Below are positions 16,843-25,566 of a stretch of 64,000 bases of DNA, piece by piece. The translations under genes were made by a program, and so were the position numbers. This stretch comes from Flavobacteriales bacterium. Its GTDB lineage: Bacteria; Bacteroidota; Bacteroidia; Flavobacteriales_C; GCA-002722245. Numbering within the stretch: position 1 is the first letter of the stretch; each line of letters begins with the position of its first letter. The notes beneath the pieces were generated by a model. That model worked only from the letters and a program-made list of their open reading frames with translations, had not been told where the DNA came from and did not search any database. The stretch spans positions 44,846 through 108,845 of the forward strand of contig JAHEZL010000017.1 of the NCBI GenBank assembly GCA_023251095.1. Direction: 5' to 3'.

Positions 16843-16948
16843 ACTGTAGGTTTTCAATTAGTACAATTATGGTACTTACTTACCATATTTGTACTAATTA
16901 ATTTTTATGCTGAAGATTTGCATTACAGCTACCTAAGTGAGCTTTGCA

Positions 16949-18508
16949 TTACTCCACCACCACCACTTTAGTCACATAATTTTGGGTACTCGCTTGTAAA
17001 GAAATAAAATAAATTCCTGCATCAAAATGTTGAGCAATACTCAACGGCCCAGCATTGCTGTGCACAATGTTTTGCGACAACAATACTTTTCCGTTCACAT
17101 CTACCACCGTTAAAGCATAAGTGTCATTAGGTGCGTTAATCTGCAAATACTCATTGCTTCGGATTGGATTAGGGAACGCGTTTAAACTGTTCACATCAAT
17201 AAATCGCACTCCACTTGTTGCGTCTTGATCAGCAACCATTTTTTCAATATCTATATTTTCATCGTTGGCAGTGTACAACATGTATTGAAAAAATATTAAA
17301 AACATTTCATCGCTGGTATTTTCGCCAGCACAAACTTGCTTTATAGGAGAATTAGGATTGTTGGTGTTTGCGGAGGTATTTTCATAAATGGCCGATCCAT
17401 AAATTCGCGATCCCAGCGGTAAAATTTGCAGCTTGCGATAGGTGTAAAATCCTTGCCACTCGAAATCATACTTATTAATATTGCCCAAATCAATGGTATC
17501 ATTGGTAGGGGTGATCGCCCAGGTTTTCATTTCTTTACCCAACAAATGCATGTGAGGAAACACGCCCAAAACAGATATTTTAGCAGGTAACGATTTTCCG
17601 GCTGCAGGATACTCGGCATATACAGTGTCTTTGGTGTTGGCAGCGATACAAAAACTCCAGTTGGAAAGTACCGATGCTGCGTAAACTTCTCTAAGTCCTG
17701 AACTGCCATCAGGATAAAAATGCAAGTTCACTTTGGTGCTATCTAATTTTCCGTATGAGCCCAATGGATAGTGCATGGCTAAAACCAACTTTGCACCGGC
17801 TTTTAGTTTAACACCAAACTTGTTGAAGTTGTCGTTAGGAAAGAAATGTGGAATGGATCCAGGCGTAAATTCACCAAGTAAAATAGATGAAGTTGGTCCG
17901 CCACAATCACCACCGATCGTGTCAGTAGGATAGGTTCCTGCTTCATCAATATACACCAAGCAATGGTGTACCATGGAAGAATTTCCAGGAATTACTTCAA
18001 TGCCTTTTACCCATTTATCGACATTTAAATTGGTGGGGATTGAATAGCAAACATACTCGTCTTTAACCGAAGCTTTGCTTTTGTATAGAGGCGCTTTAAC
18101 TTGTAAATCGGGATTCCCTAAAGCATAGTTGGTGTTGTATACGGGTGGTTTAGGCGCTAAAGCAGGATTTCCTTCGGGAGTGCCGCCATTCACCCAATCA
18201 ACAATTTTTTGAACATCACTTTGCGTTAAAGCTCTCTCGTGCACGTAGCGCACACTGTTGGTATCGGCCGACCATGGTGGCATAATGCCCGAACTCACTG
18301 CATTGGATATTCCGCTCGCATGATTTTTAACTTGAGTATATGACGTTAACGAAAAAGGCGCTATACCACCAGAACGATGGCAAGAAGAACAATTTTTATA
18401 AACTATTGGCGCAATGTGTTCGCTGTAATCAGGTGTTTGCGCATAAGAAAGCGAAGCATGTATGAAAAGTAAAAAACACAAAATAGATCCCTGATTCATA
18501 AAAAACAT
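16949..18508 (-). CDS. Secreted cytochrome c / copper type II monooxygenase-like protein with T9SS domain
   Basis: A 519-residue exported protein. After a signal peptide (about 1-24) comes a cytochrome c-like domain with the haem motif CSSCH at about residues 39-43 and a Met ligand candidate in SGIMPPW. Residues ~140-410 resemble the peptidylglycine/dopamine beta-monooxygenase copper domains, with the paired histidines in MVHHCLVY and the FPHMHLLGKEM motif. The end (from about SLNAFPNPIRSNEY) is a T9SS type A domain. It could oxidise a small substrate with electrons passed from its haem, but the substrate is unknown. Start may instead be the ATG at 18499, which gives a more usual signal peptide. 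The broken CDGSH gene lies 58 bases upstream on the same strand. Confidence 0.85.
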   Translation of the reverse strand: MFFMNQGSILCFLLFIHASLSYAQTPDYSEHIAPIVYKNCSSCHRSGGIAPFSLTSYTQVKNHASGISNAVSSGIMPPWSADTNSVRYVHERALTQSDVQKIVDWVNGGTPEGNPALAPKPPVYNTNYALGNPDLQVKAPLYKSKASVKDEYVCYSIPTNLNVDKWVKGIEVIPGNSSMVHHCLVYIDEAGTYPTDTIGGDCGGPTSSILLGEFTPGSIPHFFPNDNFNKFGVKLKAGAKLVLAMHYPLGSYGKLDSTKVNLHFYPDGSSGLREVYAASVLSNWSFCIAANTKDTVYAEYPAAGKSLPAKISVLGVFPHMHLLGKEMKTWAITPTNDTIDLGNINKYDFEWQGFYTYRKLQILPLGSRIYGSAIYENTSANTNNPNSPIKQVCAGENTSDEMFLIFFQYMLYTANDENIDIEKMVADQDATSGVRFIDVNSLNAFPNPIRSNEYLQINAPNDTYALTVVDVNGKVLLSQNIVHSNAGPLSIAQHFDAGIYFISLQASTQNYVTKVVVVE

Positions 18509-18566
18509 TTAATAGTATTAGACTAAAGACTGCGGCGAAAACAATTGGTTGCTTTTAAAAAGAAAT

Positions 18567-18739
18567 TTACCCTTCAAAAGAAATTTTAACGTGAGAGCCG
18601 TCGCAATAAGGTTTGTTTGTCGATCCCCACATCTACAAAAAGCAGTTACTTTTGAACGCTTCTCTTCCACTACTTCTTTGTTTTTTAAGGATATGTCACC
18701 ATAAACTAATAACGGACCGTTTTTCATCACCACCACCAC
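18567..18739 (-). pseudogene. CDGSH iron-sulphur protein interrupted by a -1 frameshift
   Basis: The first frame (GTG 18739; in-frame ATG 18727) encodes KNGPLLVYGDI, then FCRCG. At a run of four G on the minus strand (18625-18628) the frame must slip by one base to continue GSTNKPYCDGSH and then VKISFEG-stop at 18567-18569. Joined, this gives C-x-C-x2-S-x3-P-x-C-D-G-x2-H, the complete 2Fe-2S ligand motif of CDGSH proteins. Without the slip, translation continues for 36 unrelated residues to 18518. The cause could be a one-base loss in a homopolymer, a sequencing error, or programmed frameshifting. Codons upstream of the GTG also read like protein (down to a TGA) but lack a start. Confidence 0.85.
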
Positions 18740-18852
18740 ATTTTCAATTGAGTTGTTACTTGCTGAATTTCCCGCTTCATCGTTGCGATAATATCAAATT
18801 CTAAACATTGTAAGGCGGATTCAAATTGCCTTTGAAAATCGCTCTAAGTTTT

Positions 18853-18875
18853 GTGTCAGATTTGAAATCTGACAC
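18853..18875. repeat. Palindrome GTGTCAGATTTG..., copy 2
   Basis: GTGTCAGATTT-G-AAATCTGACAC, a near copy of the palindrome at 16817 with the same left flank (AAATCGCTCTAAG). It lies upstream of the Ig-like protein gene, about 115 bases before its ATG. Confidence 0.7.
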
Positions 18876-18990
18876 TACGAAGGAGGCTCCGGTTTTTACT
18901 ACAACACCCTAAAATTGAACTTGCGCCCTATAACTATTTTACATTATTTTCGCAGCAACTTGTAAAGAACATCTATTTAATCCCGGAATT

Positions 18991-20790
18991 ATGAAAAAAT
19001 TATTACTCTCCGCTTTGCTTTCTTGTTTGGCTTTTGCCTTGAATGCGCAATGTGTTACCAACATAGGCACACCAAACGACATTGTTATTTGTCAACAAAC
19101 CTCCGATACCATGGGCATCACAGGCGATGGTGTTACGGGTTATCAATGGCAGGCAAGCATAAATCACGGAGCATTTACCAATATAGCTGACGATGCTACT
19201 TACAGCGGAACTCAAACACGACTGTTAACCATCAATCTTAACAACAATATGAATGGCGACCGTTACCGTTGCGTGCTGAGTTCAGCTTGTCCGGTGGCCG
19301 ATACCACCAATTACAGTGGTATTGCAGCTTACTCTCCAAGTGCCATCACTGCACATCCGCAATCAGTAGCTGTTTGCGAAAACCAAAATGGGACCACTTA
19401 TTTGTCGTGTAACGCTTCCGGTCCGAAAAGAGCATTTGTATGGCAGGTAGACAAAGGAAATGGATTTCAAACCATTCCTGAAAATGAACCTTATTACGGT
19501 TCTCCTCATGCCGGAAATATGTTGCCTATATTGCAACCTCCTGCAAGCTTTAATGGTTATGCTTATCGCTGCGGTATTGTAGAACTTTGTTACGATACTG
19601 TATTTACCAATGGAGCTTATTTAACGGTTAATTCTCTGAATATTCCCATCACCACTCAACCAAAAGCAACTACTGCCATATTAACCACCAATACTTCTCT
19701 TTCGGTAAAACACAGCGGTACCAATGTTACTTATCAATGGGAAGTAAATAAAGGAAGCGGATATACTGTTGTTTCCAACAATTCAACTTACAGCGGTGCT
19801 ACTGAAGATGTACTGGAAATATCTAATGTGAGCAACACCCTGAACGGATATATTTACCGTTGTAAATTAAACAATGCATGCGCCGGTACAGTGACTTCTT
19901 CTACAGCTGTTTTGAGTGTGATTGATTTTAAAATTTGTATGGTGACGGCAGATGCTATTTCAGGCAAAAACCAGGTGATATTTGAAAAACCTTCCAACAC
20001 CACTAATATCGATAGTTTCCTCATTCACCGCGAAGGAAATATCACCAATCAATTTGATCAGGCAGGACATCTTGCGCTGGGAGATTTGAGTGTATTTACC
20101 GACAATAACTCTTTTCCAACGCAACAGGCCTACAACTACAGAATGTCGATTAAGTACAAAAACGGTGTTGTAACAGCAATGACCGGTGCACACAAAACCA
20201 TTCACCTTACTATTAACAAAGGGATTAACGACAATACCTGGAACTTGATATGGACTCCTTACAGCGGTGTTAGCGTTGCGACTTACAATATTTATCGTGG
20301 TACCGATTCCACCGCCATGTCTTTGTTAACTTCAATATCGGGCAGTTTTACTTCATATACCGATAACGCTGCGCCCACAGGATCTATTTATTATCAATTA
20401 GAAATACAAGCAACAACCTGTACTCCTTCTGCACCACCGGCGCTTAAAATGGAACAAACATTAGGCGGAGGTTATACTTCTATCAAATCGAATTTTGCTT
20501 TCAATGCAGGATTGATTACAGGTATTCATTCCAATTCTCTTAATGAAGTGACGCTTTATCCTAATCCGAACAATGGGACCTTTACATTGCAAATCAACAG
20601 CGACAAAAATATTTTGGCTACGCTGAAGGTTGAAAACATATTGGGAGAAACAATATACAATGAACAAAAAGCTATTTATGGAAACCAGCAAATACCTATG
20701 GATCTGAAAGGTTTTTCTGGCGGAATTTATTTTGTAAAAATACAGTGCGGCATTCAACAGGAAGCGATTCGTGTGGTATTGAAAGATTAG
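18991..20790 (+). CDS. Secreted Ig-like/fibronectin-type surface protein with T9SS type A domain
   Basis: A 599-residue exported protein. A signal peptide (1-~20) precedes three Ig-like domains (about 25-105, 110-205, 215-310), each with the 'YQWQ...F..I.d...YSG..T..L.I......GY.YRC' pattern and a pair of cysteines. A fibronectin type III-like region follows (~315-490), then a T9SS type A domain starting near VTLYPNPNNGTFTLQ. It is likely an adhesin or surface-layer protein. No enzymatic signature is present. It faces the operon at 20851-23561 across a shared terminator hairpin. Confidence 0.9.
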   Translation: MKKLLLSALLSCLAFALNAQCVTNIGTPNDIVICQQTSDTMGITGDGVTGYQWQASINHGAFTNIADDATYSGTQTRLLTINLNNNMNGDRYRCVLSSACPVADTTNYSGIAAYSPSAITAHPQSVAVCENQNGTTYLSCNASGPKRAFVWQVDKGNGFQTIPENEPYYGSPHAGNMLPILQPPASFNGYAYRCGIVELCYDTVFTNGAYLTVNSLNIPITTQPKATTAILTTNTSLSVKHSGTNVTYQWEVNKGSGYTVVSNNSTYSGATEDVLEISNVSNTLNGYIYRCKLNNACAGTVTSSTAVLSVIDFKICMVTADAISGKNQVIFEKPSNTTNIDSFLIHREGNITNQFDQAGHLALGDLSVFTDNNSFPTQQAYNYRMSIKYKNGVVTAMTGAHKTIHLTINKGINDNTWNLIWTPYSGVSVATYNIYRGTDSTAMSLLTSISGSFTSYTDNAAPTGSIYYQLEIQATTCTPSAPPALKMEQTLGGGYTSIKSNFAFNAGLITGIHSNSLNEVTLYPNPNNGTFTLQINSDKNILATLKVENILGETIYNEQKAIYGNQQIPMDLKGFSGGIYFVKIQCGIQQEAIRVVLKD

Positions 20791-20805
20791 GTTTTAAAAT
20801 AAAAT

Positions 20806-20844
20806 AGGAACAGCGACCATTTTAAATAAATGATCGCTGTTCCT
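20806..20844. terminator. Terminator hairpin between convergent genes
   Basis: AGGAACAGCGACCAT pairs with ATGATCGCTGTTCCT (one mismatch) around an AT loop and is followed on the plus strand by GTTTTTTT. It lies between the Ig-like gene stop (20790) and the stop of the leftward operon (20851), and can serve both. Confidence 0.85.
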
Positions 20845-20850
20845 GTTTTT

Positions 20851-21180
20851 TTAGTGTTTCGTTTTCAAAGAATCATTTTCTAAAAGCAATTCGGAATTTT
20901 TCTTTTTGAGTTCTCTTATTCCAACACGAAGTCGCCATAGATCAGCTTTAACTCTTCTAAACTCATCCAAAACCGGATCTTCATCAACATTAGGAACTGT
21001 CGGCTTCAAAGTATCCGACAGAAGAATCAACGTAGTTTTCACATCACTGGAAACACTATGAATTCTCCGACGAAATTCTAAATTTTCCTTCTGCAAATCT
21101 TCACAATCAGAAGAAACTGAAAAAGCCGACGCGAAAATTAACACCATTAATAATCCTGTAAAGACAAAATATTTTTTCAT
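20851..21180 (-). CDS. Small exported coiled-coil protein
   Basis: A 109-residue protein with a signal peptide (about 1-24) and two amphipathic coiled-coil stretches (about 28-50 and 72-105, rich in Leu, Glu and Lys) joined by a Pro-containing linker. It starts four bases inside the end of the M50 peptidase-TPR gene and is the last gene of that operon. No family was recognised. A periplasmic partner of the membrane peptidase is possible, by position only. Confidence 0.75.
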   Translation of the reverse strand: MKKYFVFTGLLMVLIFASAFSVSSDCEDLQKENLEFRRRIHSVSSDVKTTLILLSDTLKPTVPNVDEDPVLDEFRRVKADLWRLRVGIRELKKKNSELLLENDSLKTKH

Positions 21181-22334
21181 AAAAAGGCGATTAGTTCATC
21201 AATTTTATAAGTATTTGTATTTAATTCTTTTGCTTTTTTAAAATTTTTCAAAGCCTCTTCTTTTTCATTTTTTTCAAGATGATAAATCCCTATGTTCCTG
21301 TATGCATAGGCATTTTTAGCATCCAATTTTAAAGAATGATTTAAATCTTCCAATCCGCCGTCGAATATTCCTGTTTTTATTTTTGCCAATCCTCTGTTGC
21401 TATATGCATGTGAAAAATTGGCATCAATGGAAATTAGTTTATTCATGAGTTGAATCACCTCCTCATATTTCCCCATGTTGTTATAGGTAAATCCTATATT
21501 ATTTAGCGCATAAATATTTTCAGCGTTTACTTCCAATGCCTTTTCATAGCATTCGAGAGCTGTTTCATGAAAATCAAGAAATGAATTAGCTAAACCAATA
21601 TTCACATAATCATTGGTGTTTTTAGGACTTAATTTTAAATATTCATCTCCTATTATTTTCGCTTGTTTATAATCACCAATTTGTAATAAGGCACTCAGTG
21701 CTAATCCATATATGAATTCGCGGTGATGTCCTGCTCTCTGTAAAATTATTTGAAACAATTCCGCCGCTTCAGCATATTTTCCTTCATGATATAATTGGAT
21801 TGGATTTGTTTTATCTCGCGAAATTCTTTTTAAGAAAAAAAGGAATTCTAGTTGAGCTCCATCATTGTATGTTACCGTACCATCATTCAATACAATTTGC
21901 CTTTTATTAGGAGTTAAATTGTGAAATAAATCAAAGATGGCGGAGATGAAAAAAACAAAAATGGCAAATCCTCCAATTTTTGAAAAGTCAAAGTAATATG
22001 CCAGAAAAGCCGCAATCAATGCCAATATTAAAGAAGCAATTGGCCCCGCAAGAGTATAAATTATCTGCTTATTAATAGAGATTTCTTTTTTGGGAGGAAT
22101 ACAAAGTCCCGACTTCCATATGAAGGGATTTTTTAAAAGCCAAATTTCCAACAAATCAACTTTAATTCTAAAACTATTTGATTTATCTCCATGCGAACCT
22201 AAAAAAACCGTGACCTTATCTTTTGTAAAAAATAGCAAGGGGAGCGCATGTCCGAATTCATGAACAAACACAGTAAATGGACGAGTTAAAATAACTATAC
22301 CAATAGCAGTAAGAAAAGGGTAGTCATTCAACAT
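21177..22334 (-). CDS. M50-like membrane metallopeptidase fused to TPR repeats
   Basis: A 385-residue membrane protein. The zinc motif HEFGH is at residues 25-29 in the first hydrophobic helix; further hydrophobic helices lie at about 88-112 and 118-137, and an NLTPNKRQIV stretch after them could hold the third zinc ligand Asp/Asn region of site-2 proteases (here N-L-T-P-N, lacking the usual Asp). Residues ~180-385 are five or six TPR repeats on the cytoplasmic side. It may cleave membrane proteins or only bind them. It lies 12 bases after the lipoprotein gene and overlaps the next gene by four bases. Confidence 0.82.
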   Translation of the reverse strand: MLNDYPFLTAIGIVILTRPFTVFVHEFGHALPLLFFTKDKVTVFLGSHGDKSNSFRIKVDLLEIWLLKNPFIWKSGLCIPPKKEISINKQIIYTLAGPIASLILALIAAFLAYYFDFSKIGGFAIFVFFISAIFDLFHNLTPNKRQIVLNDGTVTYNDGAQLEFLFFLKRISRDKTNPIQLYHEGKYAEAAELFQIILQRAGHHREFIYGLALSALLQIGDYKQAKIIGDEYLKLSPKNTNDYVNIGLANSFLDFHETALECYEKALEVNAENIYALNNIGFTYNNMGKYEEVIQLMNKLISIDANFSHAYSNRGLAKIKTGIFDGGLEDLNHSLKLDAKNAYAYRNIGIYHLEKNEKEEALKNFKKAKELNTNTYKIDELIAFL

Positions 22335-22346
22335 AAGTTTACTTTT

Positions 22347-23561
22347 CTACAATCCTTCCTCTATCTTCTTTTTAAAATCCTCCGGTTTACTTGCTTGCAA
22401 TTCACAGGAAATTTTTTGGTCTTTCTTCAGCACTATTTTGCGGATAAAAAAATAAGGCGTTTCTCCCTGATAGGCCGTTAAGAAAAGCGTTACCTCTGCA
22501 CCTATTGGTAAAACCAGCTCTTCGCTATCATCGTGCGTAAAACCAAAATTGCTGTCTTTTCTCTGATATCCCGGAATATGCATTTTCTCTTTTGGTAAAA
22601 TCATGGTGCTGTATACATAGTCGAATTCAGCTTCATTGGAAACCGTAACGATTAAATTCATCGGCGCTGATCTTGGGTCGTCATATAACCTGTCAATATT
22701 GGCCCAACCCAGTTTTTTCACCGAGAAAATGTAATCAGTGTTGTAGTCGCTGATAAAATGATTTTCTCCTTTTCTTTTTACAACCTCCTGAATGAATAAG
22801 CCGCTGCCACTTTCGCGCATGGCCACTGAATCCTTAGTATAATTGGTGATTTCTACATAATAATTTTTAAGATGAAAAGTGTCTCCTTTTTGTCGGTCTT
22901 CACGATAAAAAAACCAATTGGTCAATGCATCATATTCCGGACCCAATACTTTTTCTGAAGAACTTGTAATGTCTTCTCCGGTATAGCTTTTTTCGCGATA
23001 CCAAACTACTTTATAAGATTGTTCCAAACGTTTTGCTTCCTGATTAGCAATCGGAACCGGATTGTTCCATACAATAGAACTATCGTTTTTCTGTCCTTCA
23101 TAAATACTCATATTCTCATTCACAGAATCAGCCGGAACAAAAAAACCAATCTCTTTATCGTCGGATATTTTCAATTTATTTTTTCCGGAAGTGGCATTGA
23201 TGTATACCATTCCGCCGCTCTGCAAAAATCCTTCTTTGGAAGTAGTAGTCAAATTTCCCAACACAAAATCAGCAGGCGACAAAGCTTCTTTCAATTCAAT
23301 AGTTACAGCACCTGTTATAGAATTTCCTTTTTCGCTTTCAAAAGTATTGGCGTAAATCCTGACTCTCGTTCCTTTTTTTCCCAATAACAAAGTATCCCGC
23401 AGAGGATTTATTTCAAAGGATTGACTGCCTATATTTTTTTCATTAAATACCTCGCTGAAAATTTTCTTCTTCGCTTCGGCCGAAGCATTGACCTCTTCGG
23501 CCGCACTGTGACAGGAAAACAATACAAGCGATAAATAAAGGAGGGTAAATAGTTTTTTCAT
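22347..23561 (-). CDS. Lipoprotein of unknown function, first gene of M50-TPR operon
   Basis: A 404-residue lipoprotein. Start is taken at the ATG at 23561 (MKKLFTLLYLSLVLFSC, lipidated Cys17); an ATG six codons earlier at 23579 would give a longer positive N-terminus. The first domain (about 45-150) has the pattern 'G..G..v.I....F.......I.G.V.iel.E......f.......T..e..L.sgGmv.i.A...', a beta-sandwich seen in many Bacteroidota surface proteins and resembling ZU5-like folds. The rest is beta-rich and unrecognised. It is 12 bases upstream of the peptidase-TPR gene, so the two are probably transcribed together. Confidence 0.75.
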   Translation of the reverse strand: MKKLFTLLYLSLVLFSCHSAAEEVNASAEAKKKIFSEVFNEKNIGSQSFEINPLRDTLLLGKKGTRVRIYANTFESEKGNSITGAVTIELKEALSPADFVLGNLTTTSKEGFLQSGGMVYINATSGKNKLKISDDKEIGFFVPADSVNENMSIYEGQKNDSSIVWNNPVPIANQEAKRLEQSYKVVWYREKSYTGEDITSSSEKVLGPEYDALTNWFFYREDRQKGDTFHLKNYYVEITNYTKDSVAMRESGSGLFIQEVVKRKGENHFISDYNTDYIFSVKKLGWANIDRLYDDPRSAPMNLIVTVSNEAEFDYVYSTMILPKEKMHIPGYQRKDSNFGFTHDDSEELVLPIGAEVTLFLTAYQGETPYFFIRKIVLKKDQKISCELQASKPEDFKKKIEEGL

Positions 23562-23684
23562 AAAATTTTTCTTTTTCATCTTATCCGCTGTAAAAGTAAG
23601 AATTCACATTTCCTTTTCAAATAATACTTGAGTTTACTCTGCCGCACATTTTATCTATTTTACCAAAGGATACCCTCACAACTC

Positions 23685-24029
23685 TTAGGTCTGAAATAAC
23701 AACGGCAAAATCCTATTAAAAACCGTTTTCTCTGAATAAATTTTATGTCGCTCATTATAAAAATCAAATTCTTCATCATCATTCTTCTCGCTGATAAAAT
23801 AAAATTTTCCCGAAAAACTACTTTTACTTTTTACCAAACAGTATAAATCTATTCCGCTCAGGGCATTGAGATTTACATTAGTGATGATGGCGTCGGGTTG
23901 GTAGTTTACGATATAAACCAAGCCATCCACACCATTGTCCCCCAAATGAATTTGGAATCCTCTTTTGAAAAAATATCTTTTTGCTTTGTCCAAAAAGGAT
24001 TTATCGTCATTTAATATCAGTAATCCCAT
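23685..24029 (-). CDS. Receiver-domain protein without the phospho-acceptor aspartate
   Basis: A stand-alone 114-residue CheY-like domain. The fold is clear: LLILNDDKSFLDKAKRYF at the start with the acidic pair Asp8-Asp9, and YQPDAIITNVNLNALSGIDLY where the phosphorylated Asp normally sits. That position is Asn51. The Ser/Thr position is in FYFISEKND and a Lys (SEKTVF) remains near residue 100. An Asn at the acceptor site usually prevents phosphorylation, so this is probably a pseudo-receiver that signals by binding or by other means. It is monocistronic, with no kinase nearby. Confidence 0.85.
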   Translation of the reverse strand: MGLLILNDDKSFLDKAKRYFFKRGFQIHLGDNGVDGLVYIVNYQPDAIITNVNLNALSGIDLYCLVKSKSSFSGKFYFISEKNDDEEFDFYNERHKIYSEKTVFNRILPLLFQT

Positions 24030-24231
24030 AGCTAAAAATTTTTAAAGGTGATCTCTAATAAATAGACGATTTATTGGCGGAAAAAGTATACTGAAATTTT
24101 GAAAATATTGTGTAAGATTCTGTTTTCGTCAACGCTGCAGGAAATTTTATACTTATTTGAAAAAATTCTGTAACACAAAACAAAGCGCCACTGCTTTACT
24201 TTACATCTGCAACTACTAAAACTACTACGAA

Positions 24232-25494
24232 ATGAAAACTAATCTTTTAGCTTTTTTACTATTCGGCATTATTGCCGGATCTGCTATCGGACAAACAAGT
24301 CCGACGATTACCTCTTGGGTAATCAACACCAATGGCGCAACAGGATTTAACTGTTCGGGCTGCAGTCCTGCCGCCTACGGAACTATCCTTGCCAATGTTG
24401 AAAGTGTTTATTACTCGAGCAGCGATGCTTACATTACTACCGATTGTGTTCCGGTGTATAATATTGGTCCATACGCGGGCAACGCTCCTACCGAACAAAA
24501 CAAAGTATATAAAATGACTTTGAATCCGGCACAAAACACAGGAACAGCAACAAGTACCGATTTTGGAGCAATTGGTGTTTGGTCGAACGGTGTTACTATT
24601 TACAATGCACGCGATGGTTTTTATTGGAACAATGGAACAAGCACCCTTGATCATGGATCAGGAACCTGGAATAGAAATGCTTATGTTGGAGAATATCAAA
24701 CTTTTGATGGATGTTTAGGACATGGCGATCCATCAGGTATGTATCACCATCATGTTAATCCGGTTTGCTTATACGATACCTCTGCTACATCACAACACTC
24801 TCCAATCATTGGTTATGCTTTCGATGGTTATCCTATTTATGGAGCATTCGCATACACTAATACAGATGGTAGCGGAGCAATAAAAAGAATGAGAAGCAGC
24901 TATAAATTGACAACAGCTACCACCAGAACAAGCGGTCCAGCTATGTCTGTTTACTCAGCAGGCTATTTCATTGAAGATTATACCTACACAGCAAGCTATG
25001 GTGACCTGGATGAACATAACGGACGCTACTGCATTACTCCTGAATATCCGAATGGCACCTATGCTTATTTTGTAACTACAGATAATAGCGGAACACCTGA
25101 GTATCCTTACACTGTAGGTACCAGCTATTATGGTGTGGTGGCTACTGGGAATACAGGTCCAAGCGGTGGGGCTTTCACAGTTCCAAACACTGCAACGCAA
25201 TATGATCCAACAAATAATGTAGTGCAAGAAGTAAAAAACGTGAATTCAAAAATCACTTTATATCCCAATCCGGCGGAAGACAATATTTTGCAATTTCAGA
25301 TAACTGACAATACTCAGGAGATGAATGTAAAAATTATGGATTATCAGGGAAGAACTTTAGTGAACCGTGAATTTGCAGCCGGTTCTTATGGCAGCACAGT
25401 TAAAATTCCCGCTCCTTATCTTAATACAGGAATTTATTTTGTGCTTTTTGAAATCAATGGAACAAAAGAAATTCAGAAAGTAGTTTTTGAATAA
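24232..25494 (+). CDS. Secreted YHYH-domain protein with T9SS type A domain
   Basis: A 420-residue exported protein. Signal peptide is about 1-20. A Cys pair follows (NCSGCSPAAYG). The YHYH domain is recognisable by DGCLGHGDPSGMYHHHVNPVCL (about 162-183, in pieces) and GYAFDGYPIYG (about 200-210), His-rich motifs that probably hold a metal. The C-terminal ~80 residues start near ITLYPNPAEDN and form a T9SS type A domain. Proteins of this family are common in Bacteroidota and marine bacteria but lack an established activity. Confidence 0.9.
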   Translation: MKTNLLAFLLFGIIAGSAIGQTSPTITSWVINTNGATGFNCSGCSPAAYGTILANVESVYYSSSDAYITTDCVPVYNIGPYAGNAPTEQNKVYKMTLNPAQNTGTATSTDFGAIGVWSNGVTIYNARDGFYWNNGTSTLDHGSGTWNRNAYVGEYQTFDGCLGHGDPSGMYHHHVNPVCLYDTSATSQHSPIIGYAFDGYPIYGAFAYTNTDGSGAIKRMRSSYKLTTATTRTSGPAMSVYSAGYFIEDYTYTASYGDLDEHNGRYCITPEYPNGTYAYFVTTDNSGTPEYPYTVGTSYYGVVATGNTGPSGGAFTVPNTATQYDPTNNVVQEVKNVNSKITLYPNPAEDNILQFQITDNTQEMNVKIMDYQGRTLVNREFAAGSYGSTVKIPAPYLNTGIYFVLFEINGTKEIQKVVFE

Positions 25495-25518
25495 CACTCC
25501 TCTTATGTGCAGTAAAAC

Positions 25519-25549
25519 AGGGACAGACGCCATAGCGGTATCTGTCCCT
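25519..25549 (+). terminator. Hairpin after the YHYH gene
   Basis: AGGGACAGA pairs with TCTGTCCCT around a short GC-containing loop and is followed by TTATAT. It lies 24 bases after the stop of the YHYH gene. Confidence 0.65.
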
Positions 25550-25566
25550 TTATATAAAACAACAAT

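Larger units (their letters stand above)
16431..16948. other. 518-base gene-free stretch filled with small palindromes
   Basis: No protein or RNA gene was recognised. The stretch holds three hairpins of the CACCAAGTT/CGCCTC family (16453, 16555 and 16697) and one perfect 26-base palindrome (16817), separated by AT-rich bases. It lies between two convergent T9SS genes, so some hairpins could terminate transcription. Confidence 0.7.

Noticed and set aside
16431..16948. tRNA or small RNA gene in the gene-free stretch
   Set aside because: No cloverleaf with a TTCGA-type T-loop or CCA end was seen; the hairpins are explained by repeat families.
18518..18566. C-terminal extension of the CDGSH frame (ATALTLKFLLKGKF...)
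   Set aside because: It is out-of-frame reading after the G-run; the natural CDGSH end is in the other frame with a stop at 18567.
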